DNA of 64,000 nucleotides from Schizochytrium sp. CCTCC M209059 (taxonomy: Eukaryota > Sar > Bigyra > Thraustochytrida > Thraustochytriidae), in contig KN805376.1 in the NCBI GenBank assembly GCA_000818945.1, positions 503,385 to 567,384 of the forward strand. The letters run 5' to 3'. Positions 39,164 to 48,863 of this stretch are shown one piece after another. Under the pieces are notes generated by a model. That model was not told the origin of the DNA. It searched no databases and worked only from the letters and a program-made list of their open reading frames with translations. The stretch's first letter is position 1. Every line of letters starts with the position of its first letter. The position numbers and the translations under genes were made by a program.

Positions 39164-41722
39164 ATGGCAGGGGAGCGCGTTCGCAGGCTCGTGACTAGCT
39201 TTTCGTCGTCGCACGAGGCCACCGGCGGACGCGCAGCGCGCTCTATTTTGGCAGACTTGCAAAAGTCTGCGCAAACAACTCCGAGTGCTGGCCCCGGGTC
39301 AACACCGTCCCATGGGTCATCGCAATCCCCTTCGTCTCAGCCGGCGTCGGCGCTTACGCCTCAAGCGGCCGCATCCAATGCAACGTCGTCTTCACCGTCC
39401 CTGGATGCAACCGCGCGATCTGTGTCGGGACCGCTACCCATTATATTTCCCGATGCAGCACTTGGCCAGAACGCTCTCAGTCTTGGCAAAAGTAAGGCCA
39501 GCGCAAAGGATGGCGATGGACCGAAGAACGTAGGCTATGATGACCTTTGGGACGGCCTCGATGTGTGCTTGGAGCAGGCCAGCGGCACGAAACTCTCCAC
39601 AAAGGACCTCGCCACGGGCCTTGGGCAGTGGTCAGCCGCCGAGAGAGATTACATCAATAAGTTGCCTTTTACGCGTAAGAGGTATGAGCTTCCCTCGTGC
39701 GAGGCGGGCTCCCTCGGGATGGTGCTCGAGGCGTTTTGCTCAAGCTTTGTGAAGATTGGCGAGGCACGATCCCGTTTGAGCAGTGTTGTTGGTGCCATGG
39801 GCACACAGCTACACCAGTTTCGTCGCGAGCAAAACCAGGCAAAGCGCAAACTTGAACTTGACGGTGCCAAATTGCGTAAAGCGCTCCAGCTGCAAGAGCA
39901 AGCCTTTCAGCGAGCCAAACTGAAATACGAAAAGGCATGCAGAGACGCCGAGCAGCTCATTGCGCTCAAGGAGAAAGCACATCAGGAGAAAGCCTTGCAG
40001 GAGGTCAGTAAGCTTTGGCAGCGAACTACAGATGCCCTCATTGTCGTGCAAGAGTCTGAGCAACAGTATCGCTTGGCCGTCGAAGAATTGCGCGACTTTC
40101 GCGCAAGCTACGCGACCGCGATGCAGCGAGTTCTTCGTGAGCTCCAAGTCTTGGAGGAGAACCGCATCGAGTACATTAAGGCGCTCACGCACGGGATTGT
40201 TGACTCGTACACGGAGCTGTCCAACCAGTTCGCCCAGGTCATTGATGAGATTGCCGAGGCCGCAGAGGCAGTGGATTGCCACAAAGACATCGATGGGTTT
40301 GTAAAAAGAAATTTGCGTCCCGAACCGGAACCTGTTGCGTTTGAGAGCTCTGTGACGGCCAAGATTGAGGCCGAAATTGAAATTCTCGTCGGGGGCGGGG
40401 TGGTGCCTATGGCATCGCGTGGCGCGCTCTCTTCTGCTGCCTCTTCGTCGTCTCTGGGCGCTGCATCGGAGGCTCCTCCACTTGCTCCGGCTCTCTTGGC
40501 TGCTGGGGTCATTCCGAGCGTCCCGCAGCGGGATGCAACACATAAGCCGGTACTAGCCCCTTCGTCAGTAGCTTTGTCTGCTCTCGTGCCACCTTCGCCT
40601 CCGTCCAAGTCGACGTCCACGTCTGCGTCTGCGTTGCCTGCTCGTTCTCCGAATGGCTTCAAGCCACCACCACCACCGCCTTCAACGACTTTGAGAAAGG
40701 AACTTGCTGAGACATTGTCGACTCCAACTTCCGCATCTACATCTGCAAGCATGGCTACACTTTCGCCGTCTCCAGCGCGGAAGAAGCCGCCGCCTCTTGC
40801 AGCACGTCCACAAAGCCATTCTGCGCACAAGCGTGCTTCTTCGATTACATCCTTGGACCGTGAAAACCTTCAATTCACGCCTTCTCAATCCCGCGCCGTC
40901 ATGACGCCTACCGCACGAGCTTCGCCGATGCCATTGACGTCGGCTGTGCAGCGTCCGGGCACTGCCCACGGCGGCGATGGGCTGCATGCCACCTCGCTAC
41001 GTCGATACGCTTCAGCGTCGTCGGCGGCAACGCCCACGTCAATTCCTACACGACCCATTCCGACGCGGCCATCAGTCTCGTCTCGGGCCATTGCTACGAC
41101 TAAAAGCGATGAAGCAGACTGCAGCTCTGATGAGAGTCCGAGCAGCGGCAACGAGCAGTACATTGTAAAGAATTCGGGTAGCGTGAATTTTGTGCGTGTG
41201 CTGTACGAGTACGAAGCCGAGGAGGACTCTGAGCTCACAGTGCAACCGGGAGACATTGTCCAAGTTGTCGAAAAAGACGGTTCCGGTTGGTGGGAAGGCA
41301 GACTGGCAAACGGAAAGACCGGATCCTTTCCCGAAAACTACACGCAGGCGGCCACTGCGGAGGAGGCTGCGGAACAGGGTTTCGATCTCGCACGGGGTGG
41401 TGCTTCACGGGAAGCGACTTCTGCGGTGGAGCCGCCCTCACGACCGCGTCGACCTCGAGGCGCTGCCGAAAACGAAGAGCCCGATGGTTCTGGCGCCGCC
41501 GAGAGCGAGGATGGTGACACGAAGCAGGTGGTTGTCATCTTTGACTACGAGGCTCAGGATCCTTGCGACTTGACGATTCGCCGCCGCGAGGTCCTCACGG
41601 TGCACGGTGTCGACGAGGACGGCGGCTGGCTCGACGCCTCCGACAAGACAGGCAACCGCGGCATGATTCCTGCCAACTACGTGCGCGCTCTGGCGCGTCC
41701 TGACTCGGCACTTTCGGCTTAA
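39164..41722 (+). CDS. F-BAR and tandem SH3 domain protein (Bzz1/TOCA-like)
   Basis: The protein has 852 residues from MAGERVRRLVTSFSSSHEAT, with a good start context (CCCATGG). Residues about 123-385 form a helical region beginning YDDLWDGLDVCLEQ and continuing through long amphipathic helices (LRKALQLQEQAFQRAKLKYE), consistent with an F-BAR/BAR membrane-bending domain. A Ser/Pro-rich linker with PPPPPP motifs follows. Two SH3 domains close the protein: about 676-730 (VRVLYEYEAEEDSELTVQPG, WWEGRL, GSFPENY) and about 788-845 (VVIFDYEAQDPCDLTIRRRE, IPANYV). This layout matches Bzz1-type proteins that couple membrane curvature to WASP/Arp2/3 actin assembly at endocytic sites. Confidence 0.88.
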   Translation: MAGERVRRLVTSFSSSHEATGGRAARSILADLQKSAQTTPSAGPGSTPSHGSSQSPSSQPASALTPQAAASNATSSSPSLDATARSVSGPLPIIFPDAALGQNALSLGKSKASAKDGDGPKNVGYDDLWDGLDVCLEQASGTKLSTKDLATGLGQWSAAERDYINKLPFTRKRYELPSCEAGSLGMVLEAFCSSFVKIGEARSRLSSVVGAMGTQLHQFRREQNQAKRKLELDGAKLRKALQLQEQAFQRAKLKYEKACRDAEQLIALKEKAHQEKALQEVSKLWQRTTDALIVVQESEQQYRLAVEELRDFRASYATAMQRVLRELQVLEENRIEYIKALTHGIVDSYTELSNQFAQVIDEIAEAAEAVDCHKDIDGFVKRNLRPEPEPVAFESSVTAKIEAEIEILVGGGVVPMASRGALSSAASSSSLGAASEAPPLAPALLAAGVIPSVPQRDATHKPVLAPSSVALSALVPPSPPSKSTSTSASALPARSPNGFKPPPPPPSTTLRKELAETLSTPTSASTSASMATLSPSPARKKPPPLAARPQSHSAHKRASSITSLDRENLQFTPSQSRAVMTPTARASPMPLTSAVQRPGTAHGGDGLHATSLRRYASASSAATPTSIPTRPIPTRPSVSSRAIATTKSDEADCSSDESPSSGNEQYIVKNSGSVNFVRVLYEYEAEEDSELTVQPGDIVQVVEKDGSGWWEGRLANGKTGSFPENYTQAATAEEAAEQGFDLARGGASREATSAVEPPSRPRRPRGAAENEEPDGSGAAESEDGDTKQVVVIFDYEAQDPCDLTIRRREVLTVHGVDEDGGWLDASDKTGNRGMIPANYVRALARPDSALSA

Positions 41723-42527
41723 GACCATTTCTAAAATACCCAACCATCAACCAGCCAGCCAACCAACCAACCAACCAACCAAACTTGAACAAAAAAACAA
41801 CCAAACAAGTAAACATTTTCGCACGATTCTCCTCCTTGACGGCGGTCGACCTCGCATCCCTCCTCGAGCAAGTGTCTCTGTTTCGAGTCCACCCCGGCTT
41901 CGTGGTCCGTCCACACCTGCCTTGCTCCGGCCACGTCCCTCACATCAGGCTCAAACACCACCTTCTTTCGACCGCTCATTCCGCCAGCCTAAGGGGGGTT
42001 GGAAAGCATCCAAGCACTGCACGAACTAAAACGAAGCGAAAGAAAAGCACACAAAGCAGATAGCGAAGGTATAGGCTGCAGCCCCCTGCCTGCAGTGGCC
42101 GTGGCATCTGCACTACGCGTGCAAGCACCACCCTCGTGGTCCTCGGTGACGGCCTTCTTTCCCCCACTGCAACCCCGCAGCTGTGGGGACGGGGGTGTGT
42201 GCCGCGTTCTCTCCGCCAGCACGTGCGTGCGGGGGGGGGCTCTGCGTGCTGCCGCTGCTGCTGCTGCAGCAGCTGCTGCTGCTCGCGCCGCGGCTCTGCG
42301 GCCTGATGCCTTGGCGCGCGCTTCGGCCCCCGAGCAGCGGCTGCGGCGGCGCGCGCCGGAGCTCGTGCATCTCCAGCTGCAGCTCCACCTCACGACATCT
42401 CACCTCATCTCACCTCATCTCATCTCGTCTCATCTCGTGTCACCCAGGTGCATCGTCGGCCAGTTCGGCGCGGCGACCTCGCGCGCGGCAGCGGCCTCCG
42501 CGGCCGGAGCTCCGGCGGGCCCGGCCG

Positions 42528-42827
42528 NNNNNNNNNNNNNNNNNNNNNNNNNNNNNNNNNNNNNNNNNNNNNNNNNNNNNNNNNNNNNNNNNNNNNNNNN
42601 NNNNNNNNNNNNNNNNNNNNNNNNNNNNNNNNNNNNNNNNNNNNNNNNNNNNNNNNNNNNNNNNNNNNNNNNNNNNNNNNNNNNNNNNNNNNNNNNNNNN
42701 NNNNNNNNNNNNNNNNNNNNNNNNNNNNNNNNNNNNNNNNNNNNNNNNNNNNNNNNNNNNNNNNNNNNNNNNNNNNNNNNNNNNNNNNNNNNNNNNNNNN
42801 NNNNNNNNNNNNNNNNNNNNNNNNNNN
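42528..42827. other. Assembly gap of 300 N
   Basis: Exactly 300 ambiguous bases lie between extremely GC-rich flanks (GGCCGGAGCTCCGG on the left, GCCGCCGCGCC on the right). The round number suggests a placeholder length. Confidence 0.99.
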
Positions 42828-43044
42828 CGCCGCTCCGCGTCCACCCCGCGGCCTCGCGCCGCCGCCGCGCCCCGCGCGCCGCCGCCCGGGCTGCGCGAGT
42901 CGAGCCGCGCGAGACGCACGCGGGTCGAGCACGCGCAAGCAGGGCAAGCAGGACAAGCAGGACAAGCAGAGAGCTCGCACACACGCGCACACAAGGACCA
43001 GCAAGGGCGCCTTGGAGGAGACCAAGTGCAGATCAACCGAGACC

Positions 43045-43083
43045 GAGTCCGAGTCCGAGTCCGAGTCCGAGTCCGAGTCCGAG
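43045..43083 (+). repeat. (GAGTCC)n hexanucleotide repeat
   Basis: Six and a half GAGTCC units lie about 215 bases upstream of the PP2C start codon. Confidence 0.9.
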
Positions 43084-43296
43084 CTTGAGGCGAGGCGAGA
43101 CCGAGAGAGTCCGGGACGAGGCCGCGACGGGCCGCGGCGGCGAGCAGACGCGCGCGAGGTGCGCGTCGAGCTCGCGAGCGGAGGCGACGTGGAGAGGGCC
43201 GAGGCTTTGCTTGCGTGCGCTCTGACCGCTTTGACCGCCCGTGGCGGCTGTGTGCGAGCGAGCGAGCGAGCGAGAGGGCCTGCGCGCAGCGGCTAG

Positions 43297-44745
43297 ATGG
43301 GGTGCTGCAGCTCGACGCCGGACCTCGGCGCGAGCTCGGCGCCGGACCCGGCGGAGTCCATGAACAGCGGCGAGAGCGTCGACTCGGAAGGGTCCAGGAA
43401 GGAGCTCATGCACACGAATTCGATGCTCTTTCCTCGTGACGCCATCGAAGAGGCAAAACGATCGCTTCGGCTGAAAAAGCCCATCGGGAGAGAAGACACC
43501 ACCCCGCCCATGATCGAGCAGGACGACCCGGACGGCGTCCTCATGACTTCCGACCCGCTCTACGAACTCGGCATGGAGATCGAGTACCCGGTCGAAATGT
43601 CCGAAACCATGACGATCCAACTCTTGAAGAAGAAAAAGAACAAGAACAAGAAGAGCAGCGCCTCCTCGGCCACCAAATCGGACATCGAAGGCGCCATCGA
43701 GGACTTCGAGGACACTAACTCCGCCTCCGCCGACGACGACGACGATAACGACGAGGACGCGGCAGCGATCGACGACGTCCAGGTAGACTTACTCACCTCG
43801 TCGCCCAAGGCGCAGCCCGCGTCGTCCCTGGGAGACTTTGAAAAGGGCCACAAGCTCTACTTTGGGTACAAGTCGATCCAGGGACGGTCTGCCTCGCCGC
43901 CCTCAAAACCCAATCAGGATAGCGTTGTTGCCTTTGTGGTAGACGGAAAGCCAAACCAGGCTGTCTTTGGCATTTTCGATGGACACGGGCCCTTTGGAGA
44001 GCACGCGAGCCATTTCTGCCGCATGGAACTTCACAAGACCATCCTTGCCGTCTACAAGGAATTTGGCGACGATCTTGCCCCGAAGGATGTTCTCGAGCAC
44101 AGCATCGCGCGCATGCACGAGTCTTTTATTTCGACGGATCCCGGCTACAGCGGCGTTGACCCTAATGTGAGTGGAACCACGCTCGTTGTGGCCATGATTG
44201 TTGACAGCAAAATGTATGTTGCCAACGTGGGCGACTCGCGGTGCATCCTCGGCGAAAAGCCGTCGGGCAGTTCGCAGGGTGCCGTGGTCGAAATGTCGGA
44301 CGACCACAAACCAGAGCGTGAATCTGAGCGTGTTCGCATCGATGCCACCGATGCTGTACTCATGTCCGAGGGCGAGCTCCGTGGTGGTCTTCGCAGCGAG
44401 GGCAAGACGTACATTTGCCGCCGAAGAAACGGCGACATCATTTACGGTGTGCTCTTTACTCGCTCTGTCGGTGACGCAGATGCGCATAACTTTCTTGGTG
44501 TTTCTGCGGAGCCCGAGTTCCAAAAGAGGCGCATTAACAAGAACGTTACGCAGTATCTCGTTCTCGCCTCCGATGGCGTATGGGACCAGATGAGCAACGA
44601 GCAAGTGCTTTCCAGGGTTTTTGCTGTGAGAGATCCTCTGTCCGCTGCAGAGCGAATCGCCGACATCGCGCGCGATCTGTGGGATAACGATCGGACGCAC
44701 TCCCGCCGCGATGATATCACCGTCTGTGTTGTTCAGCTCGACTAA
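43297..44745 (+). CDS. PP2C-type protein phosphatase, probably N-myristoylated
   Basis: This is a metal-dependent Ser/Thr phosphatase of 482 residues. It begins MGCCSSTPD, a strong N-myristoylation context with adjacent cysteines for palmitoylation, so it is likely membrane-bound. Residues 1-185 are a variable head with Lys-rich and Asp-rich tracts. The catalytic domain (about 188-482) has the metal-binding motifs in order: QDSVVAF, FGIFDGHGPFGEHAS, VSGTTLVVA, YVANVGDSRC, MSDDHKPE, FTRSVGDADAH, LASDGVWD and SRRDDITVCVVQL. All acidic metal ligands expected for the family appear present. Substrate is unknown. Its 3' end converges on polynucleotide phosphorylase. Confidence 0.93.
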   Translation: MGCCSSTPDLGASSAPDPAESMNSGESVDSEGSRKELMHTNSMLFPRDAIEEAKRSLRLKKPIGREDTTPPMIEQDDPDGVLMTSDPLYELGMEIEYPVEMSETMTIQLLKKKKNKNKKSSASSATKSDIEGAIEDFEDTNSASADDDDDNDEDAAAIDDVQVDLLTSSPKAQPASSLGDFEKGHKLYFGYKSIQGRSASPPSKPNQDSVVAFVVDGKPNQAVFGIFDGHGPFGEHASHFCRMELHKTILAVYKEFGDDLAPKDVLEHSIARMHESFISTDPGYSGVDPNVSGTTLVVAMIVDSKMYVANVGDSRCILGEKPSGSSQGAVVEMSDDHKPERESERVRIDATDAVLMSEGELRGGLRSEGKTYICRRRNGDIIYGVLFTRSVGDADAHNFLGVSAEPEFQKRRINKNVTQYLVLASDGVWDQMSNEQVLSRVFAVRDPLSAAERIADIARDLWDNDRTHSRRDDITVCVVQLD

Positions 44746-45340
44746 AGAACGAGTCTGATCGCGGTGGTTCCCAAAGCTTCGCGTCCCGACTAATCGATGT
44801 TGCTGTTTGTTTCTTGCCCTTTTGCTTTGTTTTTGGCTTTTTTGTTTGTTTACATTTCTTCTCTCTACAATTAATTGCCTCCCTTCAGCTCCTCGCACGG
44901 TCGAAAGGTCGTCTGACCGTGAAGTATGAAAAGAAGCTTTCAAGGTCTGCAGCATCATTGTCTCAGCACTTTAGGCCTCTTCTCGAATTCTACAGCTCAA
45001 GGTAGGCATAGGGTGAAGCAAGCATGGTTCAAAAAATACCCGTTGTTTTATCATGGCCTATCAATCGTTGCTTCGGCTGTTTCCTTGTACCTTCCGTTGC
45101 CCCCCCGGGTAATTCAAAGGACAACGGCAGAGCTGAGCATAGGGGGCCTGCGCCAGGTTCTTCAGGAAAAGTATCAGAGACGGAAGCAAGCAGATTACAA
45201 GAACCCGAAGGCAAGCAAACGAGAGCAAACAAAATAAAGTCTACATTGTTGACCTTCGCACCGACAAGGTTCGAAGTCACCTGCAGCATAGTATAGTTCT
45301 AACGCCAAAGTGCAGCGAGAAAGAAGGGAAAAAAAGAGAA
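44746..45340. other. Convergent 3' intergenic region
   Basis: This AT-richer region between the stops of PP2C (+) and PNPase (-) has a T-rich stretch at about 44805-44860 and an AATAAA at 45233-45238. No gene is supported. Confidence 0.6.
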
Positions 45341-48274
45341 CTAACTATTGCGCTTCCTCCGGGATCTTGACTTCTGCTGCCCCTTGGACGCGTCCTGCGT
45401 CTTCAGTAAAAGAACTCTTCGCACCGACAACTCGGGCAAACCTTCCTCGCTGCCGCCAGAACTAATGCACACGGCGTCGATCTTGTCGCCAACCTTGACA
45501 ACCTTGTTCACATCATCAATACGCCGAGGTGAGAGCTCCCGCGCTTGAACAATGCCACGACTCTCAGGATGGTCTGCCAAAGCCACAATGACGCGGGAAA
45601 CATGCGGGATTTTGACGACCTCAAGATTCTCATACACCTTGCCTTCCTCGGGAACCCAATGCGATGCCAATAATGCAGAAGAACTTTCGTCTTCGTCTGC
45701 ACCTTCTTCTCCAGGCTTGCTCGCCCTGGTCTTGCGCAGAGCCAACTCGCGATTCTCTGCAAGCTGTATGTCCCGAATCGAGAGCCGGGGACGAAAGTCG
45801 TCCATGCCAATACATCGTGCCTTGACCTTGTCGCCGACAGAGTATACGTCCCCGGCGCGTTCGATGCGTTGCGTGGACAGTTCCGAAATGTGAATAAAGC
45901 CCTCGTGGTCCCCGCCATGACCGGGGAAACGAACCACAACACCAGCGATGTGTTGTTCGACAATTTCCAAGTCCGCATAGTCCCGACCGACCTCTGGGCA
46001 CCAGATGAGATCTTCCACGCGGTGGAGCGCGTCATCCAAAAAACCAGACGATGTCGAAAAAATAGTGATCGTCCCACGTTCCTGATCAATATCCACTTCG
46101 ACGTCATACTCTTCCTGGATGCTGGAAATCACACGCCCGCGCATGCCGATCACGCGCCCAATGAGTGCTGGGTCAACATCAATACGACGATAGACTGGTG
46201 CGCTAGAAGCTTCAAATCCGTCCGGGTGCGCCTCGAGAAAAGAATCAAGAGAAGACTGCATCACATCAAGGATTTCGCGGTTCGCAGCTTGTCCAAGCTC
46301 TGCGGCACGGCACAGCAAATCAACCGAAATTCCCTCGGCGCCACACTTGGTGTCCAGCTGCGCCGCGGTGAAGCCCGTTTCAGTGCTTGCAAGTTTAAAG
46401 TCCATGTTTCCGAAGTCGTCCTCTAAACTATCGACATCGACCAAAAGCCGCTCGCTCTCCTCGTTTCCGTCAGCGCCGTCGTCGGTTTCGCCCCTAAGAT
46501 AGCCAACCGAGATGCCCGCGACGAGATTCTTGATCGGGACGCCGGCCATTTTAAGGGCCAGCGACGCTGCGCAGACCGAGGCCATGGAAGAGGATCCGTC
46601 AGAGCTCGTGGTTTCAACGCTAACCCGCGTGGAAAAAGGAAACTCGGTTGCGTCACTATCGTTTTCGCCCGGCACGACGGGCCGCAGGGCCTTTTCTGCA
46701 AGTTGGCCATGACCAATCATGCGTCGGTTTAGCCCCACGCGGCCCGTCTCATTGACGCTGTAAGGCGGAAATTCGTAGTGCAAAAAGAATCTCTTCTTGT
46801 ATGTCTGCCCGCAGTACGGAAGCACGCGTAGCGCATCGCGCGGGCTACCCAGCGTCGCCGTCGCGAGAACACTTGTTTGGCCCCGAGAAAATGTGCTCGA
46901 TCCGTGCACCACCGATGGCAACACGTTAAGTGCTGCCGCCAGGGGGCGCACTTCATGCACAGTCCTGCCATCATGTCTGACTCGGCACGAGCCGTCCTTC
47001 GAAGATCGCAGGAGAAATTCCCGCATCTTGTCACGCCCAATGCTGTTTGCGTTGCCGTTCTGAGCCTGTTCGCGCAGCCACGCACTTCCCCTTTGCATAA
47101 AATGCGATTCCAAATCCAACGACGTCGTGGACTTGCTTTCTTTTTCGAGGCTCTCCGAGCGGCCTTCTGTGCTATCGCTGCCACCTTCGTCGGCGTCAGC
47201 ATCCTCCTTGCCTGCGTTGAAATTTTTCTCTGATGGAGCATCTGTTGCAAAGGCCATTTGGTAAAGAGCATCGAGATTGGTAGGCTGAAGGTCGCTCTCA
47301 ATCTCTGCAGATGGATCACCCGTGATCGCTGCGCGGAACTTTTGGGGCGCCTCCGCGACGGCATCCCGGTCATTATCTGACTCCTTTGTCTGCTTCGCTT
47401 CGCGCTTCTTTTCAAGGATCGCCGCCGTCGCAGCGTCTTGGAGGTCCAGCACAATTGGCAGCTTTTCGCTCGCAAAGCGAAGAGCGCGCTTAAAGTTCGT
47501 GCACGAGACAGGATTGTTTGTCGAGAGATCGAGCGAGATGATGCCCTTGCGCGTTCCAGTGACAAGGAGCTCAAAGGCAATTTCTTGGTCCGGGGCAGCC
47601 AAATTCTGTGGCGACTGAAACGCCGAAAAGACGATATCGTCGCCGGCAGTAGGGCCCTGCGTGCGTGCTGTGACCCTAACGCAACCCACCGGGCCGTGCC
47701 AGTCGGGGCGAGGCGTGGCAGAGTTGAGCGCCACAGATGCCGCGTTCACGGCCATTGCCTCGAGGTCAGCCCCCTCATCGTACGAGAGCACCGTGCATAT
47801 AATCTGCTGCTCGTCCCGGACATCGGCACCGAAAAGAGGTCGCAGGGCGCGGTCCACGAAGCGTGCCTGGACCACCTCGGCCTCGCGCGGCGCGAGTTCC
47901 CTGCGGAGAACGTGGCCAGGGATTTTGCCCGCGGCGCTCGCCTTCTCGCGGACCTCGACACTCAGAGGCAAGAAGGAGGGCCCTGCCGCCGCGCCGCCGA
48001 GCTGCTTCGCCTTGTCAGAGCACGCCGTGGCCAGCACCACGCCGTCGCCGTCGGTGGCCACGGCAGCGCCGGCAGCCAGTCGTGCGAGCTTGCCGCTGCC
48101 CAGGCCCAGCCTCCGCGCGCCGTCGGCATCGGAGCCCCCGGTCTCCACGCCCCCGGGCCCCAGCAGCACCTCGCGCCGCCGCGCCCGCGCGGCGCTGCTC
48201 AGCCGCCGCGCACCTGCTGCTCGGAGCAGCAGCATCCTTCGCGCGCGCAAGAATTGCGAATTGCTTTGACGCAT
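45341..48274 (-). CDS. PNPT1: Polynucleotide phosphorylase, mitochondrial (PNPT1-like), with two S1 domains
   Basis: PNPase degrades RNA 3' to 5' with phosphate, or adds tails. From ATG 48274 the protein has 977 residues; another in-frame ATG lies at 48388. The N-terminus (MRQSNSQFLRARRMLLLRAA) is a good mitochondrial presequence. RNase PH domain 1 (about 45-280) is followed by a helical linker containing an acidic insertion (DADADEGGSDSTEGRSESLE). RNase PH domain 2 has FFLHYEFPPYSVNETGRVG and SSDGSSSMASVCAASLALKM. Catalytic aspartates are kept in LEDDFGNMDFK, matching D486 and D492 of E. coli. A KH domain (IGRVIGMRGRVISSIQEEY) is followed by S1 (FIHISELSTQRIERAGDVYS) and a second S1-like repeat (IVQARELSPRRIDDVNKVVK). 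The tail is basic. Confidence 0.94.
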   Translation of the reverse strand: MRQSNSQFLRARRMLLLRAAGARRLSSAARARRREVLLGPGGVETGGSDADGARRLGLGSGKLARLAAGAAVATDGDGVVLATACSDKAKQLGGAAAGPSFLPLSVEVREKASAAGKIPGHVLRRELAPREAEVVQARFVDRALRPLFGADVRDEQQIICTVLSYDEGADLEAMAVNAASVALNSATPRPDWHGPVGCVRVTARTQGPTAGDDIVFSAFQSPQNLAAPDQEIAFELLVTGTRKGIISLDLSTNNPVSCTNFKRALRFASEKLPIVLDLQDAATAAILEKKREAKQTKESDNDRDAVAEAPQKFRAAITGDPSAEIESDLQPTNLDALYQMAFATDAPSEKNFNAGKEDADADEGGSDSTEGRSESLEKESKSTTSLDLESHFMQRGSAWLREQAQNGNANSIGRDKMREFLLRSSKDGSCRVRHDGRTVHEVRPLAAALNVLPSVVHGSSTFSRGQTSVLATATLGSPRDALRVLPYCGQTYKKRFFLHYEFPPYSVNETGRVGLNRRMIGHGQLAEKALRPVVPGENDSDATEFPFSTRVSVETTSSDGSSSMASVCAASLALKMAGVPIKNLVAGISVGYLRGETDDGADGNEESERLLVDVDSLEDDFGNMDFKLASTETGFTAAQLDTKCGAEGISVDLLCRAAELGQAANREILDVMQSSLDSFLEAHPDGFEASSAPVYRRIDVDPALIGRVIGMRGRVISSIQEEYDVEVDIDQERGTITIFSTSSGFLDDALHRVEDLIWCPEVGRDYADLEIVEQHIAGVVVRFPGHGGDHEGFIHISELSTQRIERAGDVYSVGDKVKARCIGMDDFRPRLSIRDIQLAENRELALRKTRASKPGEEGADEDESSSALLASHWVPEEGKVYENLEVVKIPHVSRVIVALADHPESRGIVQARELSPRRIDDVNKVVKVGDKIDAVCISSGGSEEGLPELSVRRVLLLKTQDASKGQQKSRSRRKRNS

Positions 48275-48863
48275 CCGCGCGACGCTTCCTCCGTCTTTCT
48301 CTCTGCCACGGTATACGTATACTACCGTAGTACTACTATCCAGTAGCGTGCAGGCTGGCATGGATGGAGGAGCCGCGACCGCATGCATGCCAGGGGAACG
48401 GCATCCACGGCGGGCTCAAGCGCCTTCGTTCTCGGCCAACGTCTTGCACGAAGTTTTTCGGGGTCGGGGAGGGGAGAGCAGGCATCGCCCATCGTGCATA
48501 AAAATGAGCCAGCGAATGAGCGAGACGAGAATGAATGAATGATTGATTGTAGACTTTCAAGGAATGACCGAATTGGACGATTGGCACTATGTGGCGCGAC
48601 TTTGCTCGTCCGAACCGACTCGGCATGAGCGGGCGAAGACCAGCTGGTTGCTTGAAGGCATTGCCGAGGTGGCGGGCTCTTTGCAAGGCCGATGATCTTC
48701 TCCGGAATGGTGTTTTGCAGCAGTGTGATTTGAGAGCGCCCAGCAATTTGGGACTGGACGATGAGTATGGCGCATGATCACCATGAGAACCAGTGATGAG
48801 AACCACCCACCCCGGCCGGGTGTTTGCCGACAAACAAACATTTAGTCAAACAAACGAACGAAC
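48275..48863. other. Divergent promoter region
   Basis: About 0.6 kb lies between PNPase (-) and the DUF3883 gene (+), with an AATGAATGA run near 48531-48543 and CAAACAAACGAACGAAC immediately before the DUF3883 ATG. No further gene was recognised. Confidence 0.6.

Larger units (their letters stand above)
41723..43296. other. Intergenic/leader region containing assembly gap
   Basis: Begins with a CCAA microsatellite (41750-41783), then GC-rich low-complexity sequence including GCTGCTGC around 42245-42290. It continues through the gap and ends with a GAGTCC repeat. A gene hidden in the gap cannot be excluded, but the flanks show no recognisable coding sequence. Confidence 0.6.

Noticed and set aside
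41731..41979. 82-codon minus frame starting MSGRKKVVFEPDV after the F-BAR gene
   Set aside because: It has a true ATG but ends in the antisense of a CCAA microsatellite. It is too short and lacks similarity, so it is not supported.
43903..44958. 351-codon antisense frame opposite PP2C
   Set aside because: The overlapping PP2C has all catalytic motifs; the antisense protein has none.
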